From Thiocystis minor (GTDB lineage Bacteria > Pseudomonadota > Gammaproteobacteria > Chromatiales > Chromatiaceae), in assembly GCF_016653465.1 (NCBI RefSeq), contig NZ_NHSQ01000074.1:48526-112525 (forward strand): 64,000 nt of DNA, given 5' to 3'. The translations under genes were made by a program, and so were the position numbers. This document shows, in pieces, positions 1-8,913 of this stretch; position 1 is the stretch's first letter; each line of letters begins with the position of its first letter. The notes beneath the pieces were generated by a model. The model did no database searches. It saw nothing but the letters and a program-made list of their open reading frames with translations, and was not told where the DNA came from.

Positions 1-1493
1 AATTTTGTCTCGTTGAAGGTGTAGCCGCCGACCAACGCGCGCACGGCCCCATCGCGCGGGGCAATTGACACCAGGGCACCGCCGACGAGCGGGATCTGAC
101 CCAACTCCCAGCCGCCTTTTTTCGCCGGACGGAGACGAATGAGGTCGCCCGCGAGCACGGCATCGGAGGATTTACGCCGCGGACCGTTCCAACGGACAAG
201 ATTGCGCTGGGTTCGCGCCCAGGAGAGACGGCCCGCATCCAGCGTGACGCGCTGACCCTGGCCAAGATAAATCTCCGCCCCGGCCGAGGTAACCTTCGTC
301 ACCAGCCCTGGCTCCAGCTCCGGGATCCGGACCGCTGTCGCCAGAGACTCGTCCATTCGCTCCTCCGACATCCCGGCCAGATTCACGACCGCCTCGGGAC
401 CGCGATAGCCGTGCCGGCGGTCATATTGACTCAGCGACAGCCGCAGGGAATCCTGAGCCGCCGTCTGAAGCCAGGATTCGACGGTGGTCGTCACCCGATA
501 CCCCTGGCTGACCGCGTCCTCGCCGTAAAACCGCAGCATTTCCGAGCGCACCATTTCGCCAATAAAACCGGCGTCCAGCTCCGGTTGACGGCGGTGTAAG
601 CGCGCGGTATCTGGCTCGTTCACCGCGATCTCATAGCGGTTCGTGTCGATGTAGCCGAGTTCGTGCATCCGGCCCAGGATGTAATTACGCCGTTCCAGCG
701 CGCGGGCCGGATTCGTCACCGGATTATTCTTGGAGGGCGCCTTGGGGATGCCCGCCAGCATCGCCGCCTCGGCCTCGGTGAGTTCGTCGAGGGCCTTGTC
801 GTAATACAGCGAGGCGGCGGCGGAGATCCCGTAGGTGCGATGTCCGAAGAAAATCTGGTTCAGATAGAGTTCCAGGATTTGGTCCTTGGTCAGGGTCTGC
901 TCGACATGCAGCGTCAGCAGTACCTCCATGAGCTTGCGCTGAAACGTCTTTTCCGGCGACAGGAAAAAACTTCGGGTGACCTGCATGGAGATGGTACTGC
1001 CGCCCTGGGCCTTTTCGCCGGTCGCGACATAACTGAGCAAGGCCCGCCCCATGCCGACGGTATCGACGCCGCCATGCTCGAAGAAGCGGCTGTCCTCGGT
1101 GGCGAGAAAGGCATTGATGACCAGCGGTGGAATCCTGTCGATGGCGACCGGGCGGCGACGCTCGATGCCAAATTCCGAGATCAGCGCACCATCGGCGCTG
1201 AAGACCCGCAGCGGCTCCTGAAACTGGACCGTGCGCAGACTCTCGACATCCGGCAAGTCGGGAAGGGTCACGCTGATGAAGGCGGCCAGACCCAGCAAGC
1301 CCAGGGCCAGCAGTTGCAGGGGCATGCCCAGGAGCCCCAGAAAATGGCCCAGCCAGCCAAAAAAGGAACGCGGCGCACGTCCGACCGGCAGCGACACACG
1401 GGGTTTTCGCCGGGATCCCGCACTCGCCTGCCGGGACGCATCCGGTTCGGCTGAGGTGTCGGGCGGGTTTTGCGGGAGAGACTTCGACGTCAC
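1..1493 (-). CDS. mrcA: Penicillin-binding protein 1A, 3' end outside the window
   Basis: Bifunctional class A penicillin-binding protein that polymerises and cross-links peptidoglycan at the outer face of the inner membrane. The visible 497 codons cover a cytoplasmic tail rich in Ser, Arg and Pro, one membrane segment at about residues 45-75, and the GT51 transglycosylase domain with EDSRFFEH (catalytic Glu about 133) and GGSTISMQ (164-171). The linker region follows and runs into the window edge at GGYTF, so the transpeptidase domain with the SxxK serine lies outside. There is an in-frame TGA at 1518-1520; the first starts after it are TTG 1514 and GTG 1493, and GTG 1493 was chosen. The gene is convergent with nothing visible and lies just downstream of the second transglycosylase gene mtgA. 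Family assignment is firm; the exact start is uncertain. Confidence 0.9.
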   Translation of the reverse strand, partial: MTSKSLPQNPPDTSAEPDASRQASAGSRRKPRVSLPVGRAPRSFFGWLGHFLGLLGMPLQLLALGLLGLAAFISVTLPDLPDVESLRTVQFQEPLRVFSADGALISEFGIERRRPVAIDRIPPLVINAFLATEDSRFFEHGGVDTVGMGRALLSYVATGEKAQGGSTISMQVTRSFFLSPEKTFQRKLMEVLLTLHVEQTLTKDQILELYLNQIFFGHRTYGISAAASLYYDKALDELTEAEAAMLAGIPKAPSKNNPVTNPARALERRNYILGRMHELGYIDTNRYEIAVNEPDTARLHRRQPELDAGFIGEMVRSEMLRFYGEDAVSQGYRVTTTVESWLQTAAQDSLRLSLSQYDRRHGYRGPEAVVNLAGMSEERMDESLATAVRIPELEPGLVTKVTSAGAEIYLGQGQRVTLDAGRLSWARTQRNLVRWNGPRRKSSDAVLAGDLIRLRPAKKGGWELGQIPLVGGALVSIAPRDGAVRALVGGYTFNETK

Positions 1494-1656
1494 GCGGTTG
1501 GGTTGTGGTTCCAAATTTCACTCCGCCCGCGTCGGACCAGCCGATGAAAATGGGGCTCTTGAGAGGATGGATATCGCCATGGTATGTCGCTGGGATTGTA
1601 CATCAAGGTCGATGTCACCCGAATTCCAAACGCACGCGCCGTTTCCCGGACATCGT

Positions 1657-2379
1657 CTACAGCCGTTTCAGATACTCAAGTCCACCGAGTTGCCGCATCT
1701 GACGTCCAATCCAGACGGCGCGTCGTCTGACGCTTGCGGATGGCGCGTCCAGGCGATAGAGGATCGGATTTGGCAGCACGGCCGCAAGCAAGGCCGCCTC
1801 CTGGAAACCGAGATCCGAGACATGGCGGCCCAGATAACGCCCGCTGGCGGCGCCAACGCCATAAGTATCGGGGCTAAATTGGGCGATGTTGAGATAGACC
1901 TCCAGGATCCGCTGCTTCGACCAGAAGGTTTCAAGCAGGATGGTGAACCAGACCTCCAACCCCTTGCGCAGATAGTCGCGGCCGGACCAGAGAAAGAGAT
2001 TTTTGGCCGTTTGCTGGGTGATGGTGCTGGCGCCGCGCAACCGCCCCCCATCCTGGAACGTCGCCAACGCCCGGCGAATTTCCACCAGATCGAAGCCATG
2101 ATGGGTGGGAAAGCGCTGATCCTCGGCGGCAATCACGGCCAGCGCCACGGGGGGCGGGATCAGCTCCCAATCGACCCAGCGATGGAAGACGGCTGGCGCG
2201 TTGCCCGACGGAACGCGACTGGCGATCCAGTGTGTCACCATGACCGCGGAGGTTGGCGGATTCACCCAACGCAACAGAAAGACCGCCGCCATCGACAGCA
2301 AGATGAAACCCGCGACAAGAGCCATCCCCCCTTTCGCAACGGTGCGCAGTCTGCGCTTCCATGGCACCTCAGACCGCAT
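1657..2379 (-). CDS. mtgA: Monofunctional peptidoglycan transglycosylase
   Basis: GT51 glycosyltransferase that polymerises lipid II into glycan strands without cross-linking. The 240-residue protein matches the usual MtgA length of about 230-240. It has one membrane anchor at residues 18-37, the catalytic-Glu motif AAEDQRF (Glu86) and GASTITQQTAKNLFLW (from 116), then the KQRILEVYLN helix typical of the family. The start at 2379 overlaps the end of folP by 11 bases, suggesting translational coupling; an in-frame ATG further upstream at 2451 would give a longer overlap and an atypical N-terminus. There is no transpeptidase domain. Together with the adjacent mrcA it makes this a peptidoglycan-synthesis locus. 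Confidence 0.92.
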   Translation of the reverse strand: MRSEVPWKRRLRTVAKGGMALVAGFILLSMAAVFLLRWVNPPTSAVMVTHWIASRVPSGNAPAVFHRWVDWELIPPPVALAVIAAEDQRFPTHHGFDLVEIRRALATFQDGGRLRGASTITQQTAKNLFLWSGRDYLRKGLEVWFTILLETFWSKQRILEVYLNIAQFSPDTYGVGAASGRYLGRHVSDLGFQEAALLAAVLPNPILYRLDAPSASVRRRAVWIGRQMRQLGGLEYLKRL

Positions 2380-3217
2380 GGCGGATCGCCCAAGCAAGAT
2401 CGGCGGCCTGGCGGTTGCCGGCGACATCATGGACACGAAAAATCCGGGCACCGGCCATGACGCCGATGGCGGTCGTGGCGCAGGTCGCCGGCATCAGCGC
2501 GGCGGGCTCGCTCCCACCGCAGAGGTCCGCCATGAAACGTTTCCGACTGGTACCGAGCAGAACCGGAAAGCCCAGACGAACCAATTCGCCCAGCCGCGCC
2601 AGCAGGGCCAGATTGTGCTCCGCCCGTTTACCGAAACCAATCCCCGGATCGAGCAGGATCCGGTGCTCGCGAATTCCCGCGTGTCGCGCGGCGTCCGCGC
2701 GTCGCGCGAGAGCGTCGCAAACCTCACGCACGACATCCACGTAGCAAGGATTGACCTGCATGTCCTGCGGTCGTCCCTGACGATGCATCAGCACGATGGG
2801 GACGTCGCGCTCCGCCGCCAATGGCAGCATCCGGGGGTCATCGACGCCCGCCGAGGTATCGTTGATCCAGCTTGCGCCCGCATCGATTGCCGCGCTGGCG
2901 ACCTGCGCCGAGGTCGTATCGATACTGATGGGAACTGCGGGCGCGATCTGCTCGCGCAACTGACGGATGACGGCGATCACCCGCCGTTCCTGCTCCGCGG
3001 CGGGGATTGGCCGCGCACCGGGGCGGGTCGATTCGCCGCCCACATCGATCAGGTCCGCGCCTTGTTCGAGCATGGAAATGCCCTGAGCAACCGCAGCATC
3101 GAGATCCGAATAACGCCCGCCGTCCGAGAAGCTGTCCGGGGTGACGTTCAGAATGCCCATGATCCGCGGTGGAGACTCCGCCGTGAAATGAGGGGCCGAG
3201 GGTGAAAAAGTGTTCAT
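2369..3217 (-). CDS. folP: Dihydropteroate synthase
   Basis: Cytosolic folate-pathway enzyme that joins p-aminobenzoate to 6-hydroxymethyl-7,8-dihydropterin pyrophosphate, the sulfonamide target. The 282-residue product has the family motifs in order: GILNVTPDSFSDGG (21-34), GGESTRPGA, the DTTSA/NDTSAG strands, DPGIGFGK and GTSRKRF near the C-terminus. The reading frame stays open upstream to 3835, but that extension reads through a hexanucleotide repeat (poly-Val) and has no FolP character, so ATG 3217 is used. In enterobacteria folP sits between ftsH and glmM; here ftsH-glmM lie at 51-54 kb and folP is paired with mtgA instead. Confidence 0.95.
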   Translation of the reverse strand: MNTFSPSAPHFTAESPPRIMGILNVTPDSFSDGGRYSDLDAAVAQGISMLEQGADLIDVGGESTRPGARPIPAAEQERRVIAVIRQLREQIAPAVPISIDTTSAQVASAAIDAGASWINDTSAGVDDPRMLPLAAERDVPIVLMHRQGRPQDMQVNPCYVDVVREVCDALARRADAARHAGIREHRILLDPGIGFGKRAEHNLALLARLGELVRLGFPVLLGTSRKRFMADLCGGSEPAALMPATCATTAIGVMAGARIFRVHDVAGNRQAADLAWAIRHAV

Positions 3218-3311
3218 GGATCGCCTTCCATTTGATAGTCTTTGACGCCCCATCAAGGGAGCGCGCATGATCCTGGTGCATCGCCGCTCAAGTTCTGAGA
3301 CCGGGGCCTCC

Positions 3312-3387
3312 TCGTTGTCGTTGTCGTTGTCGTAATCGCGGTCTCGACATGGCGAATATTCGATTACGACAACGACAACGACAACGA
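3312..3387. repeat. Perfect hairpin built of TTGTCG hexamers, copy 1
   Basis: A 27-base arm at 3312-3338 (three TCGTTG units ending TCGTAATCG) is followed after a 22-base loop by its exact reverse complement at 3361-3387. It lies between the divergent folP and the lipoprotein gene at 3533. A second, longer copy with the same TAATCG/CGATTA inner end is at 40375-40464, so this is an interspersed family. No coding role is likely. It may act as an RNA hairpin or as a target for a repeat-recognising protein; that is inference. Confidence 0.9.
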
Positions 3388-3532
3388 CCTGAGACGGTCT
3401 TGGGACTTTCGCACAGTTGCAAGCCACACGGCGAAGCATGCCACGCGGGCAGGATTTCCGTGTATCGCCGCGGACTGAACCGGGATCGGAGCGACACCGA
3501 GTCCTGCCGACAGCCACCGAGATCATTCTGTC

Positions 3533-3898
3533 ATGTGTAAAACAAAGCCGTACCGATCCGCCGTGCTGGCCATCGCTGTCTTGATTGCCGGTTGCGCCAC
3601 CGCGGGCGGCCGAATTGGGCCATTGCCCACGGTGAACCGACCCGCGGAGGCCGGCACGTTGAGCTTGTTTCGGGACGGCTCGCTGGTGGGATGGTTTGCG
3701 CCCATGCGGGTGAGGATCGATCAAAACGATCTCTATCGGCTCGGTCGCAACCAGCGCTTCAGCCTGAACCTTGACCCAGGCGATTATCTCCTTGAATATT
3801 CGATCGGCTTTAACACTTGCAGCCGATCGATCCACCTGAAACCCAGACAGACCTTGCGCCTGAGGTTAGTCGCGAATTGCATGATCTATGAGGAATGA
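3533..3898 (+). CDS. Small outer-membrane or periplasmic lipoprotein, unknown function
   Basis: 121 residues with a lipoprotein signal peptide: basic N-terminus, hydrophobic stretch, and lipobox IAGC with the lipidated Cys at 21. The mature part is about 100 residues, predicted mostly beta, with no enzyme motif I recognise. It reads like a small envelope lipoprotein with a carbohydrate- or cargo-binding type beta fold, but this is only an impression. It is divergent from folP across the TTGTCG hairpin, and its end overlaps the longest possible reading of the next gene, so it may be co-transcribed with the PilZ gene downstream. Start chosen at the first ATG, which directly begins the signal peptide. 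Confidence 0.7.
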   Translation: MCKTKPYRSAVLAIAVLIAGCATAGGRIGPLPTVNRPAEAGTLSLFRDGSLVGWFAPMRVRIDQNDLYRLGRNQRFSLNLDPGDYLLEYSIGFNTCSRSIHLKPRQTLRLRLVANCMIYEE

Positions 3899-4014
3899 AC
3901 CATGCGCTTCGAGCGGATCGTTCGATTCATCCAGCCCTCGGCGATCCGCTGCCCGCGGATATATCTTCATACGCAACGGGACGTTTTCCACCACCACTAC
4001 GGGAGCGACAATCG

Positions 4015-4413
4015 ATGATCGCGAAAATGGAAGCGGACGAACGCCGGTTTGCCGCGCGCGTGTCCTGGGAATGTCAGGCACGCCTCTTGCCGTTGGCCCT
4101 GGAACCGCAGACCCCCACGCTGGGCATACATCATGCGATCGGGCATGACATCAGCGAGGGAGGCGTCCAAGTGCGCAGCAGTCGCCTGTTTGCGCTCAAA
4201 TCGAACCTGCTGGTGGAAATGCAAGCCCCCGACCATCCCGAGGGGATTCAGGTCGTTGGCTCGGTGGCCTGGATTTCGCCGACCTGTTCGGAAAATCTCT
4301 GGTGTCTCGGCATCGAGTTCTCGGATGTCGGAGACAACGCGCTGAACAGCATCCGCGCCCTGATGCGCCTGCCGACGACTCGACTGAGCAAAATTGAACC
4401 AGACACTCGTTGA
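4015..4413 (+). CDS. PilZ-domain protein, putative c-di-GMP receptor
   Basis: A 132-residue single-domain PilZ protein. The c-di-GMP binding signature is visible: RxxxR at 11-15 (RFAAR) and DxSxxG at 45-50 (DISEGG), followed by the beta-barrel pattern including a GIEFSDVG-like strand. Such proteins bind cyclic di-GMP and pass the signal to motility, exopolysaccharide or other targets through contacts that cannot be read from sequence. The frame is open back to 3895, but ATG 4015 is preceded by a purine-rich GGGAGCGAC and gives a normal PilZ N-terminus. Neighbours give no target. Confidence 0.8.
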   Translation: MIAKMEADERRFAARVSWECQARLLPLALEPQTPTLGIHHAIGHDISEGGVQVRSSRLFALKSNLLVEMQAPDHPEGIQVVGSVAWISPTCSENLWCLGIEFSDVGDNALNSIRALMRLPTTRLSKIEPDTR

Positions 4414-4451
4414 GCGAGCCGACTTCGACAGTTAGGCCGTCGCCTCACAGG

Positions 4452-4486
4452 TTATCCACAATTCCAACCACAGGGGATGTGGATAT
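4452..4486. promoter_or_regulatory. Two inverted DnaA-box-like nonamers
   Basis: The 149-base gap between the PilZ gene and glgA (convergent) contains a perfect DnaA-box consensus TTATCCACA at 4452-4460 and, in opposite orientation, TGTGGATAT at 4478-4486 (one mismatch). The nine-base sites are 17 bases apart. No AT-rich unwinding element and no dnaA/dnaN/gyrB neighbours are present, so this is not an origin as seen here; an isolated DnaA-binding pair is possible. Confidence 0.4.
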
Positions 4487-4562
4487 CAACCGCCGATTTC
4501 CAGGATTTGCGCCACATCGCAGAGGCTCTCCGCATTCGGAACCCATGCGAGAGGCGCAAGGA

Positions 4563-6041
4563 TTATGTCGGTTCCTGTTTGCACAAGTGCGCATAGATGT
4601 CGAGATACTGTTGGGCCGGCAGGCTCCAGGAAAAATCGGCGCGCATTCCGTTGACGCGCAATTGCCGAAAATATTCCGGAAAACGCCACCAGAGACCGAG
4701 CGCGCGGCTCATGGCGCCTTCCAGTCCCGCCTCGGTTAGATCGTCGAACAAATAACCGTTGCGAATCTCGAAGGGTTTATCCGAATAGTTGGCATCGAAA
4801 ACCGTGTCCGCCAGCCCGCCGACGCGTCGCACGATGGGCACCACGCCATACTTCATCGCGATCATCTGCGCCAGGCCGCAGGGTTCGTAGAGGCTTGGAA
4901 TCAGGATCAGATCCGCGCCGGCATAGATGAGGTGGGCCAGCGTCTCGTCGTATCCCAACTCCAGATGACAATCCGGGTTTGGATCCGTCTCCTCCTTCAG
5001 ACGCGCAAACCGCGCGGCAATGACGGGATCGAGCGCCGCGCCCAACAGAACCACCTGACTATCATGCGCCAGGGCATACCGAATGCCATGCAGCATCAGC
5101 TCGACGCCCTTCTGAAAGTCCAGTCGGCTGACAATCGCAAGGATGGGTTTTTCCACTTCCCGCAGCCCCAGGCGGGTGCGCAACGCCTGACGGTTGGCCG
5201 CCTTGCGCGGGAGACTGTTCACCCCATAATTGACCGGGATGAGCGGATCGACCGCGGGGTTCCAGACCAGACTGTCGATCCCATTCAGCACGCCCCCGAA
5301 CTTGTGCGCGTGCGTCTTCAGCAGAGGCTGCAATCCCATCCCCTGATCGGTATCCTGAATCTCCCAGGCGTAACGCGGCGAAACCGTGTTGACGAAATTC
5401 GCATACACGATGCCGCCCTTCAACAGATTCGCGACCCGACCGTCGCGCGGATCGAGCAGACGGTCGGCGACCAGCAAACGCCGCGGATCGAGACCGGCCT
5501 GACGCAGGATGGATTCGTCGACCTGGCCCTGATACCCGAGATTGTGCAGGGTATAACAGACGCGGGTGCGGGTGAGCCCAAGCGCTTCATAGACTTCATA
5601 GAGCAGGACCGGAATCAACCCGGTATGCCAATCGTTGCAGTGCAGAATGTCCGGCCGCCGTCCGGATTGCAGCAGGAACTCCAGGACCGCGCGCGAGAAA
5701 AAGGCGAAGCGCTCCGGGTCGTCCGGCTCGCCATAGATCCGGCCCCGCTGGAAAAAACCGTGCGGTGATCGAGGATCGATGAACAGGCAGTTGACGCCAT
5801 CCATTGCGCCGCCAAGCACCCGGCAGGAGAGCCACTGATCATGAAATGGCACCCGCAGATTCGGGTCGATTTCGCGCAGGCCGGCGACGGACTCAAGCCG
5901 TGACAGAGCGTAATACGGCAGAAAAACGTCCACCGCGTTTCCTCGAACGGCCAGTTCGCGGGATAAGCCTTGAACAAAGTCGCCAAGACCACCTGCTTTT
6001 GCGATGGGCGCACACTCGGCGCTCACCATAGCGATATACAT
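4563..6041 (-). CDS. glgA: Glycogen synthase (ADP-glucose type)
   Basis: GT5 glycosyltransferase that adds glucose from ADP-glucose to growing alpha-1,4-glucan in the cytoplasm. The 492-residue protein opens with the KAGGLGDFV donor-site motif just after the start and ends with the EPCGLAQMIAMKYG and GGLADTV segments of the nucleotide-sugar binding domain. ATG 6041 is preceded by an AGGGGAAACGGG ribosome site; an extension to 6092 is not GlgA-like. It is the last gene of a minus-strand operon GH57-DUF4912-glgA, separated by 19 bases from the DUF4912 gene, which ties the three to glycogen metabolism. Confidence 0.95.
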   Translation of the reverse strand: MYIAMVSAECAPIAKAGGLGDFVQGLSRELAVRGNAVDVFLPYYALSRLESVAGLREIDPNLRVPFHDQWLSCRVLGGAMDGVNCLFIDPRSPHGFFQRGRIYGEPDDPERFAFFSRAVLEFLLQSGRRPDILHCNDWHTGLIPVLLYEVYEALGLTRTRVCYTLHNLGYQGQVDESILRQAGLDPRRLLVADRLLDPRDGRVANLLKGGIVYANFVNTVSPRYAWEIQDTDQGMGLQPLLKTHAHKFGGVLNGIDSLVWNPAVDPLIPVNYGVNSLPRKAANRQALRTRLGLREVEKPILAIVSRLDFQKGVELMLHGIRYALAHDSQVVLLGAALDPVIAARFARLKEETDPNPDCHLELGYDETLAHLIYAGADLILIPSLYEPCGLAQMIAMKYGVVPIVRRVGGLADTVFDANYSDKPFEIRNGYLFDDLTEAGLEGAMSRALGLWWRFPEYFRQLRVNGMRADFSWSLPAQQYLDIYAHLCKQEPT

Positions 6042-6060
6042 GCGCCCGTTTCCCCTACGT

Positions 6061-7212
6061 TTAAGTATGTGATCGATTGTTGCGTGGGGCATCCAGTTCC
6101 GGCGGCGGATGGAGCATCAATGCCTGTTTCAACAGGGTCGGCTCATCGACCTTGACCACGAATTGAAAACGCCCGCCTGGACCGACATGATAGCGTCGAC
6201 CGAACAGATCGATCTCCGTGTTGGGCGCGGCCCAACCGTGGATGTGAAGTTCGGCCTCGATCAGTAGCTCGGCACACTGAGGCGACGATCGACCATAGAT
6301 CAGAGTCGGGATCCGGGATGTGCCAGCGATCGCAGGTTCGCTGGATTCCTGGGCGAGGGTGGCGCTGGCAGCGGTCGCTGCCTTGTCATTCAGGAGATCC
6401 CGTGCGAGGCGGGTCGCGAAGACCCGGTTGTGCGTAACGGTCGGTTGTCCTGGTCCGGCCGCCTCTTCAACGCCGTCGGGATTGGATTCGCTCCACGCCA
6501 CGCCGCGTATGGCAACCGAAAAATTTTCCTCGCGCGGCATCCGGGCGCAAGCCTCCGACGGCCATCCGGAATTCCGTCCAGCACCCGGAACCGGCGCTGG
6601 AAACTCCGGCGTGAGTTCGCCCGGCGGAAGATCCAGGGTTGGATCCAAGATAGGCTGGACGTCTGCCCGCTCCCTGACCGCCGGAAATTTGAGCCCAATA
6701 CCGGCGGCATGCTCAAGTCGATTCGAGCGCGCCAGGAGAAGCCAGCCACCGGCCGCATTCGCCAGTCCAAGTTCCGCCTCAAAGCGAGCGGCGTCCGGTC
6801 CGACCCGGAATCCGGTCTCGCCCTCTCCCCGGTTGCCGGCGAGCCAGGGGCGACGCTCTTCGACATCCTCGGACGTGCCGTCATCGCGTAGCCGCCGCAG
6901 ACGCAAAACCGGCAATGGCTGACCGCCATTGACTGGAAAATCATGACTGGCGCGAACGTAATCATTGTTTTGCAGATGCCAGCGCACCCGCACCTCATTG
7001 GCCGCGCCCTCAAAAAGCACGAGCTGGGTCGCCTTGATCTCCAGCGGAAAAATGGGGGTAAGCGGCGCTGGCGGCGGCGCTAGATCGGGCGCAATCAGGG
7101 CCGGACGGATTGCAAAACGGACCGCCAAGGAATCCCGCCCGTCCTTGGAAAGCTCGCTGATCGAGACATCCGAGGCAGCAGGAAGACGATCCGCATGAAT
7201 GGTGATGGTCAT
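6061..7212 (-). CDS. DUF4912-type protein of the glycogen operon
   Basis: A 383-residue protein without signal peptide or membrane segment. The C-terminal half carries the pattern AELHIHGWAAPNTEIDLFG followed by a GPGGRFQF strand, which I associate with DUF4912 proteins; the N-terminal half repeats a similar beta pattern around RVRWHLQNNDY. The middle (about 200-290) is Pro/Ala/Glu-rich and probably unstructured. Function is unknown. The fold resembles carbohydrate-binding beta-sandwiches, and its position between a GH57 glucan enzyme and glycogen synthase with short spacers suggests it binds or organises alpha-glucan; that is inference from context. Confidence 0.65.
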   Translation of the reverse strand: MTITIHADRLPAASDVSISELSKDGRDSLAVRFAIRPALIAPDLAPPPAPLTPIFPLEIKATQLVLFEGAANEVRVRWHLQNNDYVRASHDFPVNGGQPLPVLRLRRLRDDGTSEDVEERRPWLAGNRGEGETGFRVGPDAARFEAELGLANAAGGWLLLARSNRLEHAAGIGLKFPAVRERADVQPILDPTLDLPPGELTPEFPAPVPGAGRNSGWPSEACARMPREENFSVAIRGVAWSESNPDGVEEAAGPGQPTVTHNRVFATRLARDLLNDKAATAASATLAQESSEPAIAGTSRIPTLIYGRSSPQCAELLIEAELHIHGWAAPNTEIDLFGRRYHVGPGGRFQFVVKVDEPTLLKQALMLHPPPELDAPRNNRSHT

Positions 7213-7250
7213 GTCTCCCGGTTAAGAAACTGTGGCGCCCCAAACCAGCG

Positions 7251-8555
7251 TCAAGGGCCTGAGCCGGAGAGCGGTTCCACCAGATCGGATTGCGCCTCGC
7301 GCGCGTCGGTCGCCAAGGTTGCGACCGCCGCCGACGAGGACGCTCTGTCAAACCCCTCCGATGGCATCGCAAATCCCATTTCCAGGCTCGCCTCAACTTC
7401 GCGCAAGGCCATCTCGGCCGCTGCCGTGCGCGCATACAGATGAGGGATCCAGGCATCGCTCCAAAACAGAAAACAACTGGTCTCAGCCTCCAGAATCAAA
7501 CGCCGTGCGCGGAACATCGCCTCGCTCGCCACCCGAAAGGCGTCGGGTTGACCGCGGCACAGATCCCAGTAGCGCGCGCTCAGTCGTTTCACCTCGGCGA
7601 CCGCCTGGCGCTGCCGCTCGCTGCCAAACCACTGAGAGAGATCCTCGCCCGAAGTCGAGCCCACATTCCAGGCTCCGGTCTGGATCCGCGCCTGGGTTAA
7701 CGGTCGGATCTGGGCGAGATAATGACTCAGGCAGATGGGCTTGATCGGATAGTCGGCCGTGCGACACCGATCCATATAGGGCGCGAAAAAATGACCGAAA
7801 AAGCCAGATTCCTCATGGAGCTGGCGAAACCAGCCGCCGTTTTCTCCGTCCGACCAGGTTGTCACCAGACGGCGTTCTCGTGGACGCGGCGAACCGGCGA
7901 TACGCCACCGGACTTCATCCTGGAACCATTGCAGATCGATGCCGCTTGACTGTGCGTTGGAGACGTCTCGATCTCGCGGGACCACGCTGATACAGCACCC
8001 ATCGTGGCAGGCGACATAGGGCCGAAAGATGTCGCTGATGCCATCCTCGGGGCGGACATGCACACCATCGACCACGACATAGTCGTAACCGGCCTGAACC
8101 AGAGCCGGAATCATGTCCATGGTGAAGGCCATCTCCGGCGGCCAGAATCCGCGCGGGACGCGCCCGAACACCCGCTCCATGATGGCCATGCCGCGTTCGA
8201 GCTGCTCAAGCCAATCCGCGCGCGGAATGAGCGGGAAGATCGGATGATAGTATCCCATGCCGATCAGCTCGATATTCTCGGCCTCCCGATACTGTTCGAG
8301 CATCGCCGGAAGATCGACGAGATGCCGATAACGGTCGACGATGTCCGGATCGATCAGCTGTTCCAGCAGGACACCGGAGAACCCGATATGCAAACGCGCC
8401 ACATCCCGATACGTCAAGGCATACCGAACGACCCGCTCGTAGCAGCGAACGATCTCCTCCGCCTCCCAGGGGTTGACCTCGATCAGCAGGCGCAGATTGC
8501 CTGGCGGCTGATGCAGATGCAGCCCAATTGCATGGTGGATGATAGTCCCAGTCAT
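7251..8555 (-). CDS. Glycoside hydrolase family 57 enzyme
   Basis: A 434-residue cytoplasmic GH57 protein, a family of retaining alpha-glucan enzymes (amylases, 4-alpha-glucanotransferases, branching enzymes). Seen in order: the N-terminal HLHQPPGN motif (14-21), GFWPPEMAF, which corresponds to the segment with the catalytic Glu, and TWSDGENGGWF, resembling the motif with the second catalytic acid. Length is shorter than the 520-residue GH57 branching enzymes and near the single-domain amylase-like members. First gene of the GH57-DUF4912-glgA operon, with 38 bases to the next gene. Exact reaction cannot be read from the sequence. Confidence 0.82.
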   Translation of the reverse strand: MTGTIIHHAIGLHLHQPPGNLRLLIEVNPWEAEEIVRCYERVVRYALTYRDVARLHIGFSGVLLEQLIDPDIVDRYRHLVDLPAMLEQYREAENIELIGMGYYHPIFPLIPRADWLEQLERGMAIMERVFGRVPRGFWPPEMAFTMDMIPALVQAGYDYVVVDGVHVRPEDGISDIFRPYVACHDGCCISVVPRDRDVSNAQSSGIDLQWFQDEVRWRIAGSPRPRERRLVTTWSDGENGGWFRQLHEESGFFGHFFAPYMDRCRTADYPIKPICLSHYLAQIRPLTQARIQTGAWNVGSTSGEDLSQWFGSERQRQAVAEVKRLSARYWDLCRGQPDAFRVASEAMFRARRLILEAETSCFLFWSDAWIPHLYARTAAAEMALREVEASLEMGFAMPSEGFDRASSSAAVATLATDAREAQSDLVEPLSGSGP

Positions 8556-8913
8556 GGCTCCTCATTCAGTCAGACGCCGTGCGGCCGACTCGGCCAGAGG
8601 CGGGAGGCTTCGCAACCGGCGGAAATCAGGAAGCCAGAAATCGCTTTTACCCACCAACATGCATGGCCACATGCCAGCTTGGCCAACATAAAACAAAGGG
8701 CATGAAGCGGTCAAAGGCTTAATGCGAAACGCAGATCATTAGATTGCGATCCGCCAATCGATGCGGCAACAACCGCACCCGGCCGTTTCGCCATGCCGGT
8801 TGGCATGACCGCCCTCGATGACTTAAGATCCATGACAATTATCAATACGAAGCGCGCCGGACGACCACTGCATGGGGTCGCATAGGCGGTCGCCACCATG
8901 GGATAGAGAGACC
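8556..8913. other. Intergenic region between GH57 and the tetraheme cytochrome
   Basis: This 358-base divergent spacer must hold promoters for the glycogen operon (left) and the cytochrome-fcc genes (right). Short open frames here lack codon character. A small dyad (TGGCCAC...TTGGCCA near 8665-8690) is visible, but no convincing -35/-10 pair or known operator could be assigned. Confidence 0.4.

Noticed and set aside
3218..3835. Long N-terminal extension of folP
   Set aside because: It runs through the TTGTCG hairpin (poly-Val, Asp-Asn repeats) and through an opposing lipoprotein gene; FolP is full length from 3217.
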